A DNA stretch of 64,000 nucleotides. Source: an uncultured bacterium. Its GTDB lineage: Bacteria; Cyanobacteriota; Vampirovibrionia; Gastranaerophilales; Gastranaerophilaceae. Position 1 is the stretch's first letter, and the number at the start of each line of letters is the position of its first letter. Shown here piece after piece: positions 53,929-63,497 of this stretch. The notes below the pieces were generated by a model. The model saw only the letters and a program-made list of their open reading frames with translations. It searched no databases and was not told the DNA's origin. Position numbers and translations under genes: made by a program. Location of the stretch: assembly GCA_949284715.1 (NCBI GenBank), contig CASDWH010000029.1, positions 1-64,000 on the forward strand, read 5' to 3'.

Positions 53929-55389
53929 TTAATTAAAAATTTTCTTTACTTCTTCCCTGTCGTCAAAATGTATTGTTTTGTCTTTTAAAATCTGGTAATC
54001 TTCGTGTCCTTTACCTGCAAGAACAACAATATCATCTTTCTTGGCAAGTTTTTTTGCTGCTTTAATAGCGGACTCTCTGTCGGCTTCAACAATTACATTA
54101 TCGGTGGATTTGAATCCTGATAAAATATCAGAAAGGATTTGCTGCGGGTCTTCGCTTCTCGGGTTGTCGCTTGTTAAAATAACCCTGTCAGCAAGCTCCT
54201 CTGCTATTGCACCCATCTGCGGCCTTTTGGTTACATCCCTGTCGCCGCCGCACCCGAAAACGCATATAAGTTTACCTTTAGGTGATTTTATTCCTCTGGC
54301 TGAGATTAAAATATTTTTAAGCCCGTCCGGTGTATGTGCATAATCAACTATAACCATTGGCTCTTGATGTACAATTTCAAATCTTCCAGCCACTCCTTTT
54401 AACGGTTCTATTGATTTAATTGCTTTTTTTACATCCAAACCCATTGCATAAGCGGCTGCTATTGCGGCAAGTGTGTTATATACACTGAAAACACCGTTCA
54501 TTTTTAGTTTTACTTTAATACTTTCTTTCGGAGTTATACAGGTATATGTAACCCCGTGAGCGGTATATTTAACATCTTTTGCCATTATATCAGCGGAAGT
54601 ATTTACTGCGTATGTGTAAATCGAAACAGAGGAGGAAACCATATTTTTAAGTCTTGCTCCGTATTCATCATCCAGATTTATAACCGCAAAATCTCCGGCG
54701 GCAAGATTTTCAAATAACTTGGCTTTAGCCATAAAATAATTGTTCATTGTAATATGAAAATCTAAATGATCCTGAGTCAGGTTTGTAAATACGGCTCCGT
54801 TAAAGTCACAGCCTTTTACGCGGTGCTGTGCAAGCGCGTGAGAGCTTACTTCCATAACAACATTATCAATTTGCTTACTGTATTTTATATCTGCAAATAT
54901 TGATTGTAATTCAGGAGCCTGAGGAGTTGTGTGACCTGTAGTGTGATAATCATCACTGGTAGAAAATTTATATCCGAGAGTCCCTATTAATGCGCAGTTC
55001 CCTCTTTGATCTTCTATCATTTTTTGTAAAAGATGTGAAACCGTTGTTTTCCCGTTTGTACCGGTAACACCTATAAGATTTAATGATGTTGAAGCATTGC
55101 CGTTCAATATTATAGCCAAATCTGCGAGCATTTCCTGAGTAGAATCTACAACAATCTGAGGAATATCAGAATTAAGAATTTTTTCTACAATACAAACTAC
55201 GGCTCCGTTGTTTACTGCTTCTTGAAAAAATTCGTGGCCGTCGGTATGTTCGCCGGTGATACATACAAAAATATCGTTAGGGCGTGTTGTTTTGGAATTA
55301 TATGATACATTTTCAACATCCAAACTATAATCATTTACATTTACAAGTTCTTTATAGGGTATTTGCTCGATTAAACTTCGTAATTTCAT
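53929..55389 (-). CDS. murE: UDP-N-acetylmuramoyl-tripeptide synthase (MurE)
   Basis: 486 residues from ATG 55389, with GGAGG five bases upstream; a GTG at 55401 is in frame. Mur ligase order: N-terminal UDP-binding domain, ATP loop GVTGTNGKTTVSHLL near residue 110, TTPQAPELQ, VMEVSSHALAQHRV, NLTQDHLDFH (carbamoyl-Lys and metal region), and a C-terminal DNPRSEDPQQI: the DNPR motif is that of meso-diaminopimelate-adding MurE. Adds diaminopimelate to UDP-MurNAc-L-Ala-D-Glu. Confidence 0.95.
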   Translation of the reverse strand: MKLRSLIEQIPYKELVNVNDYSLDVENVSYNSKTTRPNDIFVCITGEHTDGHEFFQEAVNNGAVVCIVEKILNSDIPQIVVDSTQEMLADLAIILNGNASTSLNLIGVTGTNGKTTVSHLLQKMIEDQRGNCALIGTLGYKFSTSDDYHTTGHTTPQAPELQSIFADIKYSKQIDNVVMEVSSHALAQHRVKGCDFNGAVFTNLTQDHLDFHITMNNYFMAKAKLFENLAAGDFAVINLDDEYGARLKNMVSSSVSIYTYAVNTSADIMAKDVKYTAHGVTYTCITPKESIKVKLKMNGVFSVYNTLAAIAAAYAMGLDVKKAIKSIEPLKGVAGRFEIVHQEPMVIVDYAHTPDGLKNILISARGIKSPKGKLICVFGCGGDRDVTKRPQMGAIAEELADRVILTSDNPRSEDPQQILSDILSGFKSTDNVIVEADRESAIKAAKKLAKKDDIVVLAGKGHEDYQILKDKTIHFDDREEVKKIFN

Positions 55390-55425
55390 ATCTTCCTCCA
55401 CCTCTGCGGCAAGTCTATTGTAGCA

Positions 55426-57153
55426 CTATTTTTTGTCCGGTGTCAAATTAAGCATTCTGGTTACCTGATTTGCAATTTCCCTAAATATAGGAACTGCTAC
55501 GGTATTCCCCCAAATTTCGTATCCTTGTGCAGAGTCTACTATTACATATATAAGTATCTGCGGGTCGGTTGACGGCAGATACCCGAAAACTGATGTGTAA
55601 AGCTTATTAGTATATCCTGCCCCGTTTTCTTTTGGTTTAATTGATGTGCCGGTTTTTGCGGCGATATTGTAGCTGCCTTCTTTTAAAACAGTTCCGCCCT
55701 GATTAATTGCTTCTGTGAGAAGTTCTGTAATTGCCTTTGCATTTGCCTCACTCATAACGCGTGTTTCTTTGATTTTTTTAGCGGCTTCTTCCGGCGTGTA
55801 TTTTATAACGTGCGGAGTTACTCTTACTCCCTTGTTTGCAAGAGCTGATATAGCCGAAACCATTTGTATAGCCGTAACAGATGTTCCATATCCGTATGAC
55901 ATTGTAGCGTGATCTGAGGTATCCCACTTATTAGGCGGTTTTAGCAAGCCTACGGATTCTCCGGGTAAGTCTATTCCTGTTTTTTCACCAAATCCGAATT
56001 TCTTCAGCATATTATAAAACTCTGTTGAAGTCATTTTCTGCGCAACAAGAACAGACCCGACATTGCTTGAATGTTCAAATAAATATACTAAATCTATTAG
56101 ACCCGGGTGCGGGTGTTTGTTGTAATCATAGTTCTTAATTGTCCACCAGCCAACTTTAATTTTTCCGGTATCGTTAACTTTAGTATATTTGTTAATCTTT
56201 CCTGATTCCATAGCGCTTGCAACGGTTATTGCTTTAAATGTTGAGCCGGGAGGAAATACATCTGTTAATGTCCAATTTTTGGTTTGAAGATAAGTTGCAT
56301 CTTTAAATTTGTTGGGGTCAAAAAACGGATATACTGCGTATGCAAGTATTTCGCCGTTTTTCGGATTCATAACTATTACAGCACCTCTTAAAGCCTTATG
56401 TTTTTGTATTGCTTTGTTTAGTTCTTTTTCACAGATATGCTGGATTGCTGTATCAATTGTTAGAGTTACATTCTCACCCTTTTGCGGCTTTAGCGCTTCC
56501 ACGGGATTTGTATTCAAATCATATATAATTTTACCGCGCGGTGTGCGTTCTATTTGTACTTTGTTTTCTACATGCGCAAGTTTGTCACCTGCGGTATACT
56601 CAACCCCTGCTGATACATCAGCGTCTGCATTATAGTATCCCAGAACATGCGATGCAAGCGCACCCTGAGGGTATACACGAATATTTTTGGGATCCATCGG
56701 TATTTCTCTCAGCCTTAATTTCGCGATTTGTGTGTAAGTTTGTCTGTCAACGCCTTTTTTAAGGGATATTAATGGCTCGTTGCGCTTAAGTTTTTCCATT
56801 AGTGTAAACTGTGAAACTTTAAGAATAGGTGCAAGAATTTTGGCAAGCTCTTCCTCGTCATGGACATAATCTGCCGGACGGGCAAATATATCATAGTAAA
56901 TAGTATCACCGGCGAGTTTTATTCCGTTCCGGTCATAAATATCCCCTCTTAATGAAAAAGAACTTCCTCTGCGCTGGTTCTGCGCTTTTATCCGGTATTT
57001 CCTTAAATCCAGAACCTGTATACAGAATAAATAAATAATAAAAATTACTATAACAACGGCAAAAATAACCTGAAGCAAGACTATTCTTGATTTAAATGTT
57101 TTTATTTGTATTTGTTCGTCGCTGTTTTCAGTGTTTTGCTTCTGTATATCCAC
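55426..57153 (-). CDS. ftsI: Penicillin-binding protein, FtsI/PBP2-type transpeptidase
   Basis: 575 residues, start GTG with GGGAGGAG upstream. Membrane helix at about 25-47, PBP dimerisation domain (RGDIYDRNGIKLA), then the transpeptidase domain with S-T-F-K (PGSTFKAITVASAM, nucleophile Ser), S-S-N (EHSSNVGSVLVAQ) and K-T-G (AAKTGTSIKP). Placement just before murE is the classic division and cell wall order, so septal FtsI is more likely than elongation PBP2. Heads the run ftsI - murE - nagA - ilvD. Confidence 0.9.
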   Translation of the reverse strand: MDIQKQNTENSDEQIQIKTFKSRIVLLQVIFAVVIVIFIIYLFCIQVLDLRKYRIKAQNQRRGSSFSLRGDIYDRNGIKLAGDTIYYDIFARPADYVHDEEELAKILAPILKVSQFTLMEKLKRNEPLISLKKGVDRQTYTQIAKLRLREIPMDPKNIRVYPQGALASHVLGYYNADADVSAGVEYTAGDKLAHVENKVQIERTPRGKIIYDLNTNPVEALKPQKGENVTLTIDTAIQHICEKELNKAIQKHKALRGAVIVMNPKNGEILAYAVYPFFDPNKFKDATYLQTKNWTLTDVFPPGSTFKAITVASAMESGKINKYTKVNDTGKIKVGWWTIKNYDYNKHPHPGLIDLVYLFEHSSNVGSVLVAQKMTSTEFYNMLKKFGFGEKTGIDLPGESVGLLKPPNKWDTSDHATMSYGYGTSVTAIQMVSAISALANKGVRVTPHVIKYTPEEAAKKIKETRVMSEANAKAITELLTEAINQGGTVLKEGSYNIAAKTGTSIKPKENGAGYTNKLYTSVFGYLPSTDPQILIYVIVDSAQGYEIWGNTVAVPIFREIANQVTRMLNLTPDKK

Positions 57154-57320
57154 CTGGCGTTTACTCCTCCCTTTACTAATGATACCATAATAAAAATATA
57201 TTGTTAAATATTTTTTCCTTATTATAAGTGAATTGCATCCATATTTTAAAACTTTTTAAAAATGCGTGACTTGATATCAATTTGTTGTTGTGTTATCTTA
57301 TCACCAGAAGGGTAAAAGAG

Positions 57321-58025
57321 ATGAGCGAACAAGGACATTGGGTAATAAGTCACGTATTTTTAGGCCATACGCTCCATTTTAATATGGATACTATACTGAC
57401 AATGTGGTTTGCTATGGCGCTTCTGTTAGTGCTGGCGCTGCTTACTACAAGAAAGTTGTCAATATTTCCGTCTAAAATACAATTAGTATGGGAATCGTTT
57501 ATTAATTACTTTGTAGATATAACAACCCAGAGTATGGGTGCAAAATATGCGAGAAAGCACTCTCCGCTTATTTTGACATTATTTTTCTTTATTTTGACAG
57601 CTAACCTTGTCGGGCAATTACCATTAAGATTGCTGCATTTAAGGCAGGGGGAATTTGCTTCTCCTAATAATGATATTAATATGACCGCCGCAATGGCGCT
57701 GGTTGTGTCAATATACTATATTTACTATGGCGTAAAGAAAAATGGTTTGAAATTTTTCTTTCACGGCTGGAGTATTAATGGAATAATGATTACGCTGATA
57801 GATGCGCTGGAATTGTTTGTAAGACCATTTTCTCTGGCTCTGCGGCTTTTTGCCAATATTCTTGCCGGTGAAATTATGATTGTAACATTCCTCTCTCTGT
57901 TTGCATATCTGGTTCCGCTGCCGTTTATGTTATTTGAGTTGTTTGTAGCTTTAATTCAGGCATTAGTATTTGCACTGCTTACTACAACCTATATAACTAT
58001 GGCAATTCAGGAAGAGGAAGAATAA
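57321..58025 (+). CDS. atpB: ATP synthase F0 subunit a
   Basis: 234 residues from ATG 57321; an earlier in-frame start at 57282 lacks GAAGGG. Five to six membrane helices; SLALRLFANILAGEIMI contains the essential Arg of helix 4, and the last helix is FVALIQALVFALLTTTYITMAI. First gene of the a-c-b'-b-delta-alpha-gamma operon. Confidence 0.95.
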   Translation: MSEQGHWVISHVFLGHTLHFNMDTILTMWFAMALLLVLALLTTRKLSIFPSKIQLVWESFINYFVDITTQSMGAKYARKHSPLILTLFFFILTANLVGQLPLRLLHLRQGEFASPNNDINMTAAMALVVSIYYIYYGVKKNGLKFFFHGWSINGIMITLIDALELFVRPFSLALRLFANILAGEIMIVTFLSLFAYLVPLPFMLFELFVALIQALVFALLTTTYITMAIQEEEE

Positions 58026-58054
58026 GTTTTTTATAATTGAAAGGAGAAATTATT

Positions 58055-58294
58055 ATGGAAGAAGTAGTACAACAAGGTTTGGATGCAGCTAAATTAGGTG
58101 CAGGGCTTGCTGTATTGGGTGTATTTGGCGGTGGTATCGGTATCGGTATTGCTACAAAAGGCGTTCTTGATGCAATTGCAAGACAACCGGCTATTAAGGG
58201 TGAAGCTTTTAAAAACTTTATTATCGGTGCAGGTCTTGCTGAAGCAACATCAATCTATGCTTTGTTTATAGCTTTGTTATTAATTTTCTCATAG
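58055..58294 (+). CDS. atpE: ATP synthase F0 subunit c
   Basis: 79 residues, two membrane helices joined by the ARQP loop. Helix 1 is Gly-rich (GVFGGGIGIGIATKG); helix 2 holds the ion-carrying Glu in GAGLAEATSIYAL. The helix-1 Gln and the Ser/Thr right after the Glu that mark Na+ rings are both replaced (Ile and Ala), so a proton ring is likelier. Shine-Dalgarno AAAGGAG. Confidence 0.95.
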   Translation: MEEVVQQGLDAAKLGAGLAVLGVFGGGIGIGIATKGVLDAIARQPAIKGEAFKNFIIGAGLAEATSIYALFIALLLIFS

Positions 58295-58309
58295 TAAATA
58301 AGGTGTAAG

Positions 58310-58807
58310 ATGCTAGAGTTTAATACGACGTTAATAGTTTGTATAGTTAGTTTTGTTATATTTCTTTTGATGCTTAATGCAATTTTGTATGAGCCGCTTG
58401 CAAATGTTGTTCACAGGCGCATGCGCTATATAACCTCTAATTACAAGGAGGCAGAAGAAGCGAAAGACCGCATGGAAAAACTTGAAGCGTGGAGTTCTGA
58501 AAGAAAGCAGAAGTCAAAAGAAGTCGCTCGTGAAGTGTTCTCAAAAGTTATTAATGACTACAAACTCAAAAAGGATACTTTGATAGAGTATGAACATACT
58601 ATTTCTGCCAAAGATATGTCCGGTGTTAGACTCAGACTTCAAAATATTGACAGAGAGGCAAGGATGCGCCTTAAAGAAGGTATCGGGGATTTGGCAAGCG
58701 CTGTAGCGTCAAAATTCCTCGGATATGACAGACAAATCAGCTCGGTCGATGAAGATACTGTTAATCGTATACTAAGTTCTTGTGCAGAGGAGCAGCCCAA
58801 TGGATAA
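58310..58807 (+). CDS. ATP synthase F0 subunit b' (first b-type subunit)
   Basis: 165 residues: one N-terminal membrane helix (CIVSFVIFLLMLNAILYEPLANVV) then a long charged helix. It precedes a second b-type gene, and its stop overlaps that start, the b'-b pair typical of cyanobacteria and alphaproteobacteria. The middle (KDTLIEYEHTISAKD) is atypical, so the family call rests on layout and order. Confidence 0.85.
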   Translation: MLEFNTTLIVCIVSFVIFLLMLNAILYEPLANVVHRRMRYITSNYKEAEEAKDRMEKLEAWSSERKQKSKEVAREVFSKVINDYKLKKDTLIEYEHTISAKDMSGVRLRLQNIDREARMRLKEGIGDLASAVASKFLGYDRQISSVDEDTVNRILSSCAEEQPNG

Positions 58808-59309
58808 GTTTTTTGAATTTTGGAATTGGTTAATGTCAACAAATGTTTTAAACTTTGTTGTCATGGTTGCTTTGCTGTATTACATTTCTGTGAAATTTGA
58901 TTTTGCCGGAAAGCTGGAACAGGCAAGGCTAAGAGTTGTTGATAGTATACGTGAGTCAGAGGCTGAGAAAAAACGCAGCGAGGAAGAGTTTGAAAAAAAA
59001 GCAGAAGAGGCTTCGCATATTGATGAAGAGATTTACAATGCGCTTAATATAGCAGAGAAAAGTGCTAATGCGCTTGGCAAGAAAATGCTTGAAGATGCTA
59101 AAGTTATAACGCGCGGCATTATTACTTCTACTCAAAAACGTATTGATGCAAAGATGAGCCTTTTGCAGGCAGAGTTGATGAAAAAGACTGCTCTGGCTGC
59201 TGTTGAATTGGCAAAACAGGATATAAAGAATGAATTGCTTGAACACCCTGAGCTGCATGATAAATTTATTTATGAGAGCTTAAACGCTCTGGATGAGGTA
59301 AGACAGTAA
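58800..59309 (+). CDS. atpF: ATP synthase F0 subunit b
   Basis: 169 residues from ATG 58800, inside the end of the b' gene (8-bp overlap). Membrane helix at about 12-30 (NVLNFVVMVALLYYISVKF), then a long Glu/Lys/Ala-rich coiled coil that forms the peripheral stalk. It ends exactly where the delta gene begins. Confidence 0.88.
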   Translation: MDKFFEFWNWLMSTNVLNFVVMVALLYYISVKFDFAGKLEQARLRVVDSIRESEAEKKRSEEEFEKKAEEASHIDEEIYNALNIAEKSANALGKKMLEDAKVITRGIITSTQKRIDAKMSLLQAELMKKTALAAVELAKQDIKNELLEHPELHDKFIYESLNALDEVRQ

Positions 59310-59870
59310 ATGGAATCCGCAAAAATCAGCAATAATGAATTAGTAGCAAACAGATGGGCAAAGTCTTTGTTTGATTTGGCTCAGGAGGAAGGTGCTGACA
59401 GAGAGTCAGTTCTCGGGAATTTAATTGATATTGTAGATACAATCAATTCCTCGGCTGATTTGAAAGCCGTGTTTGTAAATCCTGTTGTTTCTGTTGATGA
59501 AAAGCAGGCTGTTATTGAAAAAATATTCGGACAGGCAATGCCTGAAATGGTTAAAAATTTTCTTATGGTTCTTGCCGAAAGAAAACGTTTAGGCATGCTT
59601 GAAGATATTCTTGAAGAATATAAAAAGGAATTGAATAAATGTGAAAATATCGTACGGCTTAAAGTTACTTCTGCTGTCGAAATAGATGAGTCCAAGCGGG
59701 AGGATTTAAAAAGACGCATTATTGAAAAACTCGCCAAGAACGCTGATATTAAATGGTGTGTAGATAATTCCATAATTGGCGGGCTGATATTTAATATTGA
59801 TGGTACAATTGTCGATGACAGTATACGTACCAAGTTAAATAATTTGTGTAAAAGAATAATTACAAAATAA
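59310..59870 (+). CDS. atpH: ATP synthase F1 subunit delta
   Basis: 186 residues. [16 protein letters not shown] near the start, [25 protein letters not shown], and the C-terminal [31 protein letters not shown] are the OSCP/delta signature. ATG directly follows the stop of atpF. Confidence 0.93.
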   Translation: MESAKISNNELVANRWAKSLFDLAQEEGADRESVLGNLIDIVDTINSSADLKAVFVNPVVSVDEKQAVIEKIFGQAMPEMVKNFLMVLAERKRLGMLEDILEEYKKELNKCENIVRLKVTSAVEIDESKREDLKRRIIEKLAKNADIKWCVDNSIIGGLIFNIDGTIVDDSIRTKLNNLCKRIITK

Positions 59871-59880
59871 AGGGGAGGCT

Positions 59881-61392
59881 ATGGCAGTTATAAATCCGGA
59901 TGAAATAAGCTCTATTATTAAAGAGAATATTAAAAATTACGAAACCAGAACAGAGATTTCTAACATAGGCAGTGTACTCGAAGTTGGTGATGGAATTGCC
60001 CGTGTTTATGGTTTGAGAAATGTTATGTCCAATGAACTTGTAGAGTTTGAGGATGGACTCGGTACAATCGGTATTACTTTAAACCTTGAAGAAGATAATG
60101 TTGGTGTAGTTATTCTTGGTGAATATACTCATATCAAGGAAGGTATGACGGTTAAAACTACAGGGAAGATTGCATCTGTTCCTGTAGGGCCTGAATTGAT
60201 AGGAAGAATAGTTAACCCGAATGGTGTGCCAATTGACGGAAAAGGGGATTTGCATACATCGAAAATAAGACCTATTGAACGTGTTGCACCGGGTATTGTT
60301 GAGAGAAAATCAGTATTTCAGCCTTTACAGACAGGACTTACAGCGATAGATGCACTGACCCCGATTGGAAGAGGACAGCGTGAGTTGATTATCGGCGACA
60401 GACAAACCGGTAAAACAGCAATTGCTCTTGATACTATATTGAACCAGAAAGGACAGGATGTAATATGTATATATGTTGCAATCGGTCAAAAGGCATCTAC
60501 GGTTGCGCAATTAGCTAAGACACTTGAAACCCATGGTGCTATGGACTATTCAATTATTGTGTCTGCTACTGCGAACGAGTCTGCTCCGCTGCAATATATT
60601 GCTCCGTTTGCCGGTGTAACAATGGCAGAAGAATTTATGGAACAGGGTAAACATGTTCTTATAATTTACGATGATTTAACCAAGCACGCCCAAGCATACC
60701 GTGCGATGAGTTTGCTTCTTAAAAGACCGCCGGGGCGTGAAGCATATCCGGGTGATGTATTCTATCTTCACTCCAGACTTCTTGAACGTGCGGTTAAACT
60801 TAATGATGAACTAGGCGGTGGAAGTATTACAGCGCTTCCGATTATTGAAACTCAGGCAGGCGATGTATCTGCGTATATCCCGACTAACGTAATTTCAATT
60901 ACCGATGGTCAGATATTCCTTGAATCAGCCCTGTTCAACTCTGGTGTAAGGCCGGCTATTAACGCAGGTATTTCAGTATCACGTGTAGGCGGTGCCGCTC
61001 AAACAAAAGGTATTAAACAGGTTGCCGGTAAGTTAAGACTTGACCTTGCACAATTTAGAGAATTGGAAGCATTTGCTCAATTTGCATCAGATTTGGATGC
61101 GGCGACTAAGAACCAGTTACTTAGAGGGCAAAAGCTTACAGAAGTTCTTAAACAGCCGCAGTATAAGCCGCTCTCTGTTGCCAAGCAGGTAAGTATTTTA
61201 TTTGCTGCAAACGAAGGATTTCTGGATGATGTTGATAACAAAGAAATCCAAAAATTTAAGGATTCGTGGTTTGAGTATTTTGAAGCAAATATGCCCGAAC
61301 TTCGTGATAAACTTGACGGCGGAAGTGCGCTTTCTGATGAGGATAAGGCCGAACTTAGAAAAACACTTGGCAACTTTAAGGCTACATTATAA
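59881..61392 (+). CDS. atpA: ATP synthase F1 subunit alpha
   Basis: 503 residues. P loop [15 protein letters not shown] near residue 170, [13 protein letters not shown], and the alpha-subunit signature [17 protein letters not shown]. Non-catalytic nucleotide-binding subunit of F1. AGGGGAGG Shine-Dalgarno. Confidence 0.98.
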   Translation: MAVINPDEISSIIKENIKNYETRTEISNIGSVLEVGDGIARVYGLRNVMSNELVEFEDGLGTIGITLNLEEDNVGVVILGEYTHIKEGMTVKTTGKIASVPVGPELIGRIVNPNGVPIDGKGDLHTSKIRPIERVAPGIVERKSVFQPLQTGLTAIDALTPIGRGQRELIIGDRQTGKTAIALDTILNQKGQDVICIYVAIGQKASTVAQLAKTLETHGAMDYSIIVSATANESAPLQYIAPFAGVTMAEEFMEQGKHVLIIYDDLTKHAQAYRAMSLLLKRPPGREAYPGDVFYLHSRLLERAVKLNDELGGGSITALPIIETQAGDVSAYIPTNVISITDGQIFLESALFNSGVRPAINAGISVSRVGGAAQTKGIKQVAGKLRLDLAQFRELEAFAQFASDLDAATKNQLLRGQKLTEVLKQPQYKPLSVAKQVSILFAANEGFLDDVDNKEIQKFKDSWFEYFEANMPELRDKLDGGSALSDEDKAELRKTLGNFKATL

Positions 61393-61405
61393 TTAGGATG
61401 GAATT

Positions 61406-62317
61406 ATGCCAAATTTAAAAGATATTAAAAACCGTATACAGAGTGTTGAAAATACAAAAAAGATAACTAAAGCTATGAAAATGGTTGCGGCTGCGAAGGT
61501 TAAAAGAGCAGAGAGTACTGTTAAATCTGCGCGGCCTTTTTCAAACGAGTTATTATCTTTATTCAAGACAATGCTTACCAAGGTTGATGTATCAGTTTCT
61601 GACGGTGTAGTTCCTGAGCGTGCGATTGATAATTATATAGAATTGCTCGCGCCGCGAGAAGTTAAAACCAGAGGTATTCTTGTTATAACTTCCAATAAAG
61701 GGCTAGCAGGTGCTTATAATGCTAATTTAATCCGTGCAGTGCATAAAGAAATTTCAGATAATGAATCAGCCGGCTTAAAAACTGTATTGTACATTGTAGG
61801 AATGAAAGGCAGTGCTGCATTTAAGCATGCTAAAGGTGCTGTTGAAGTTGCTAAGTCATATACAGCAGTTGTTGACAATCCTTCTGCCGGCGCTGCCGAC
61901 ATGATTGCACAGGATTTGGCGGAGGCATATATTGCAGGTGATATAGATGATATTAAAATTATTACAACGCATTTTAATAACATGATGTCATATTCATTAA
62001 CAGAACAACAGCTTCTTCCGGTAAACCTAGAGGATGTAGAAGAGAAAGAACTTGATCCTTTAATGGAGTTTGAGCCTTCTGCAAATAGTGTATTGCAGGC
62101 TATTGTTCCGATGTATTTGTCAAATACAATTTTTCAAGCGCTGCTTGAGGCCAGTGCAAGCGAGCTAGCTTCAAGAATGACAGCCATGTCTGCGGCTTCT
62201 AATAATGCTGAAGAAATGATTACTAATTTAACGATTAATTATAACAAGGCGCGTCAGGCTGCAATTACTCAGGAACTTGTAGAGATTGTATCAGGCGCAA
62301 ATGCCGCAAAAAATTAA
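61406..62317 (+). CDS. atpG: ATP synthase F1 subunit gamma
   Basis: 303 residues. NLKDIKNRIQSVENTKKITKAMKMVAAAKVKRAE at the N-terminus and ELASRMTAMSAASNNAEEMITNLTINYNKARQAAITQELVEIVSGANA at the C-terminus form the rotor coiled coil. The central region lacks the redox-control Cys insert of chloroplasts. Last gene of the operon; atpD and atpC are not in the window. Confidence 0.97.
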   Translation: MPNLKDIKNRIQSVENTKKITKAMKMVAAAKVKRAESTVKSARPFSNELLSLFKTMLTKVDVSVSDGVVPERAIDNYIELLAPREVKTRGILVITSNKGLAGAYNANLIRAVHKEISDNESAGLKTVLYIVGMKGSAAFKHAKGAVEVAKSYTAVVDNPSAGAADMIAQDLAEAYIAGDIDDIKIITTHFNNMMSYSLTEQQLLPVNLEDVEEKELDPLMEFEPSANSVLQAIVPMYLSNTIFQALLEASASELASRMTAMSAASNNAEEMITNLTINYNKARQAAITQELVEIVSGANAAKN

Positions 62318-62364
62318 TGTAATTGTTACAATAAGACAAAGCCGGTATTTAAAGCCAGCTTATC

Positions 62365-62397
62365 AAAAAAGGGTGACTTTTTAGTCACCCCCTTTTT
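62365..62397 (+). terminator. Terminator of the ATP synthase operon
   Basis: GGGTGACT (62371-62378), TTTT loop, AGTCACCC (62383-62390), then CCTTTTT. Confidence 0.88.
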
Positions 62398-62433
62398 GCT
62401 TTTTGGTGAAGTAAACATCAACAACTTGATTTG

Positions 62434-62742
62434 TTAAGTTGCTTTTTTAAGTTGACCAGTCAGGGCATAAGTAGCGATTGCTGAAAACAATCCAACAATT
62501 ACATAAGCAGTTTTTTTATCATCAGACATAGGTTTGCCGGCCTGTATAACATTTGTATAATTAACCGGTTTTTTTTCATAAACATCACCGGCCGCAGCTT
62601 TTGAGGCAGGTAATAGAGTCATAAGCGGAACGATTGCTGCGTATGCAAGATTAAGCGGGCTTTTGTTCTTTGACCCGGATTTAAGCCTCAATCCGCCTTT
62701 AAAATTTGTTTGTTCACAACCTGACAATGCAGATATTTTCAT
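62434..62742 (-). CDS. Small membrane protein with F-x-G motif (paralogue A)
   Basis: 102 residues. MKISALSGCEQTNFKGGLRL at the N-terminus, then NLAYAAIVPLMTLLPASKAAA (hydrophobic) and a second hydrophobic segment at about 80-98. It resembles the next gene upstream (62758-63132) in the order MKI-x-A, F-x-G, N-L-A-Y-[AS]-A and C-terminal hydrophobic helix, so the two are paralogues. Shine-Dalgarno AAAGGAA. Function unknown. Confidence 0.65.
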   Translation of the reverse strand: MKISALSGCEQTNFKGGLRLKSGSKNKSPLNLAYAAIVPLMTLLPASKAAAGDVYEKKPVNYTNVIQAGKPMSDDKKTAYVIVGLFSAIATYALTGQLKKAT

Positions 62743-62757
62743 ATAATATTCCTTTCT

Positions 62758-63132
62758 TTAACCTTCCTTAAGACTGTTAGATACTGATCTTGCGGCACCG
62801 CCTATAAAAGCACCGGCAGCGATTGCTATTACATAGTCCATAAAAGACATTTCATCGGCTTCGCTTTTGTTGTTGAACTCTTTTTCCATTCTCTCGGCAT
62901 TAGCCTGAACTCTTTTTCTGAGTTCTTCCAGTTTGTCATTATCGTATCCGGCTTTAGTTTGGAGTTCTGTTTTAGGAACTTCTTTGTCTTGCGCCTTAGA
63001 AGCGACAAAAGTATCTGCGGCCGTTAATAGGGAAGTTGCAAATACAGCGGAGTAAGCTAAATTTGTAAGCTTGCCGGGCTTAGCGATGTTTCCTGTAAAC
63101 CCGTGAGCAGTGTTGATTGCTTGAATTTTCAT
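62758..63132 (-). CDS. Small membrane protein with F-x-G motif (paralogue B)
   Basis: 124 residues. MKIQAINTAHGFTGNIAKPG, then NLAYSAVFATSLLTAADTFVASKA (hydrophobic), a charged coiled-coil stretch (KLEELRKRVQANAERMEKEF) and a C-terminal Gly/Ala-rich hydrophobic segment (YVIAIAAGAFIGGAARSV). Two hydrophobic segments suggest a hairpin in the membrane. Transcribed ahead of paralogue A, 15 bp apart. GAGGG Shine-Dalgarno. Function unknown. Confidence 0.65.
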   Translation of the reverse strand: MKIQAINTAHGFTGNIAKPGKLTNLAYSAVFATSLLTAADTFVASKAQDKEVPKTELQTKAGYDNDKLEELRKRVQANAERMEKEFNNKSEADEMSFMDYVIAIAAGAFIGGAARSVSNSLKEG

Positions 63133-63497
63133 ATTTAATAACCCTCGAATAAAAATTTATATTCTTATCTTATATCATAATATATATTAAGCAAGTTTTT
63201 GTAAAGATATATTGCGAAGAAATAGGAAAAATAGAGGATATTATGTCAGATTGGGATATTAGGAAAAAGCAATATACCTGTATAATATATTTTGAAATTA
63301 ATGATTAAATACAAGAATTTAGCGAAACCTTAACAAATATTTCAGTGTAACGAAATGTAAAGATGAATTTACATGGGCCGAAACCTTGTTATAATCCCCG
63401 ATATGATATGATATGGTGGGGTGGGGCAATTTTTGTTTTAACCAAGTGTTTATTGGTATATACACGATATATAAATAAACACGAAAGGAGATTTTTT
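63133..63497. other. 365-bp divergent intergenic region with promoter and hairpin
   Basis: No gene seen. On plus, TTTACA (63368-63373) and TATAAT (63390-63395) at 16-bp spacing give a leader of about 96 bases. It contains three GATAT units in tandem and an inverted repeat GTGTTTATT (63446-63454) / AATAAACAC (63474-63482) ending two bases before the Shine-Dalgarno AAAGGAG. The left part is AT-rich leader for the minus-strand F-x-G pair. Confidence 0.6.
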
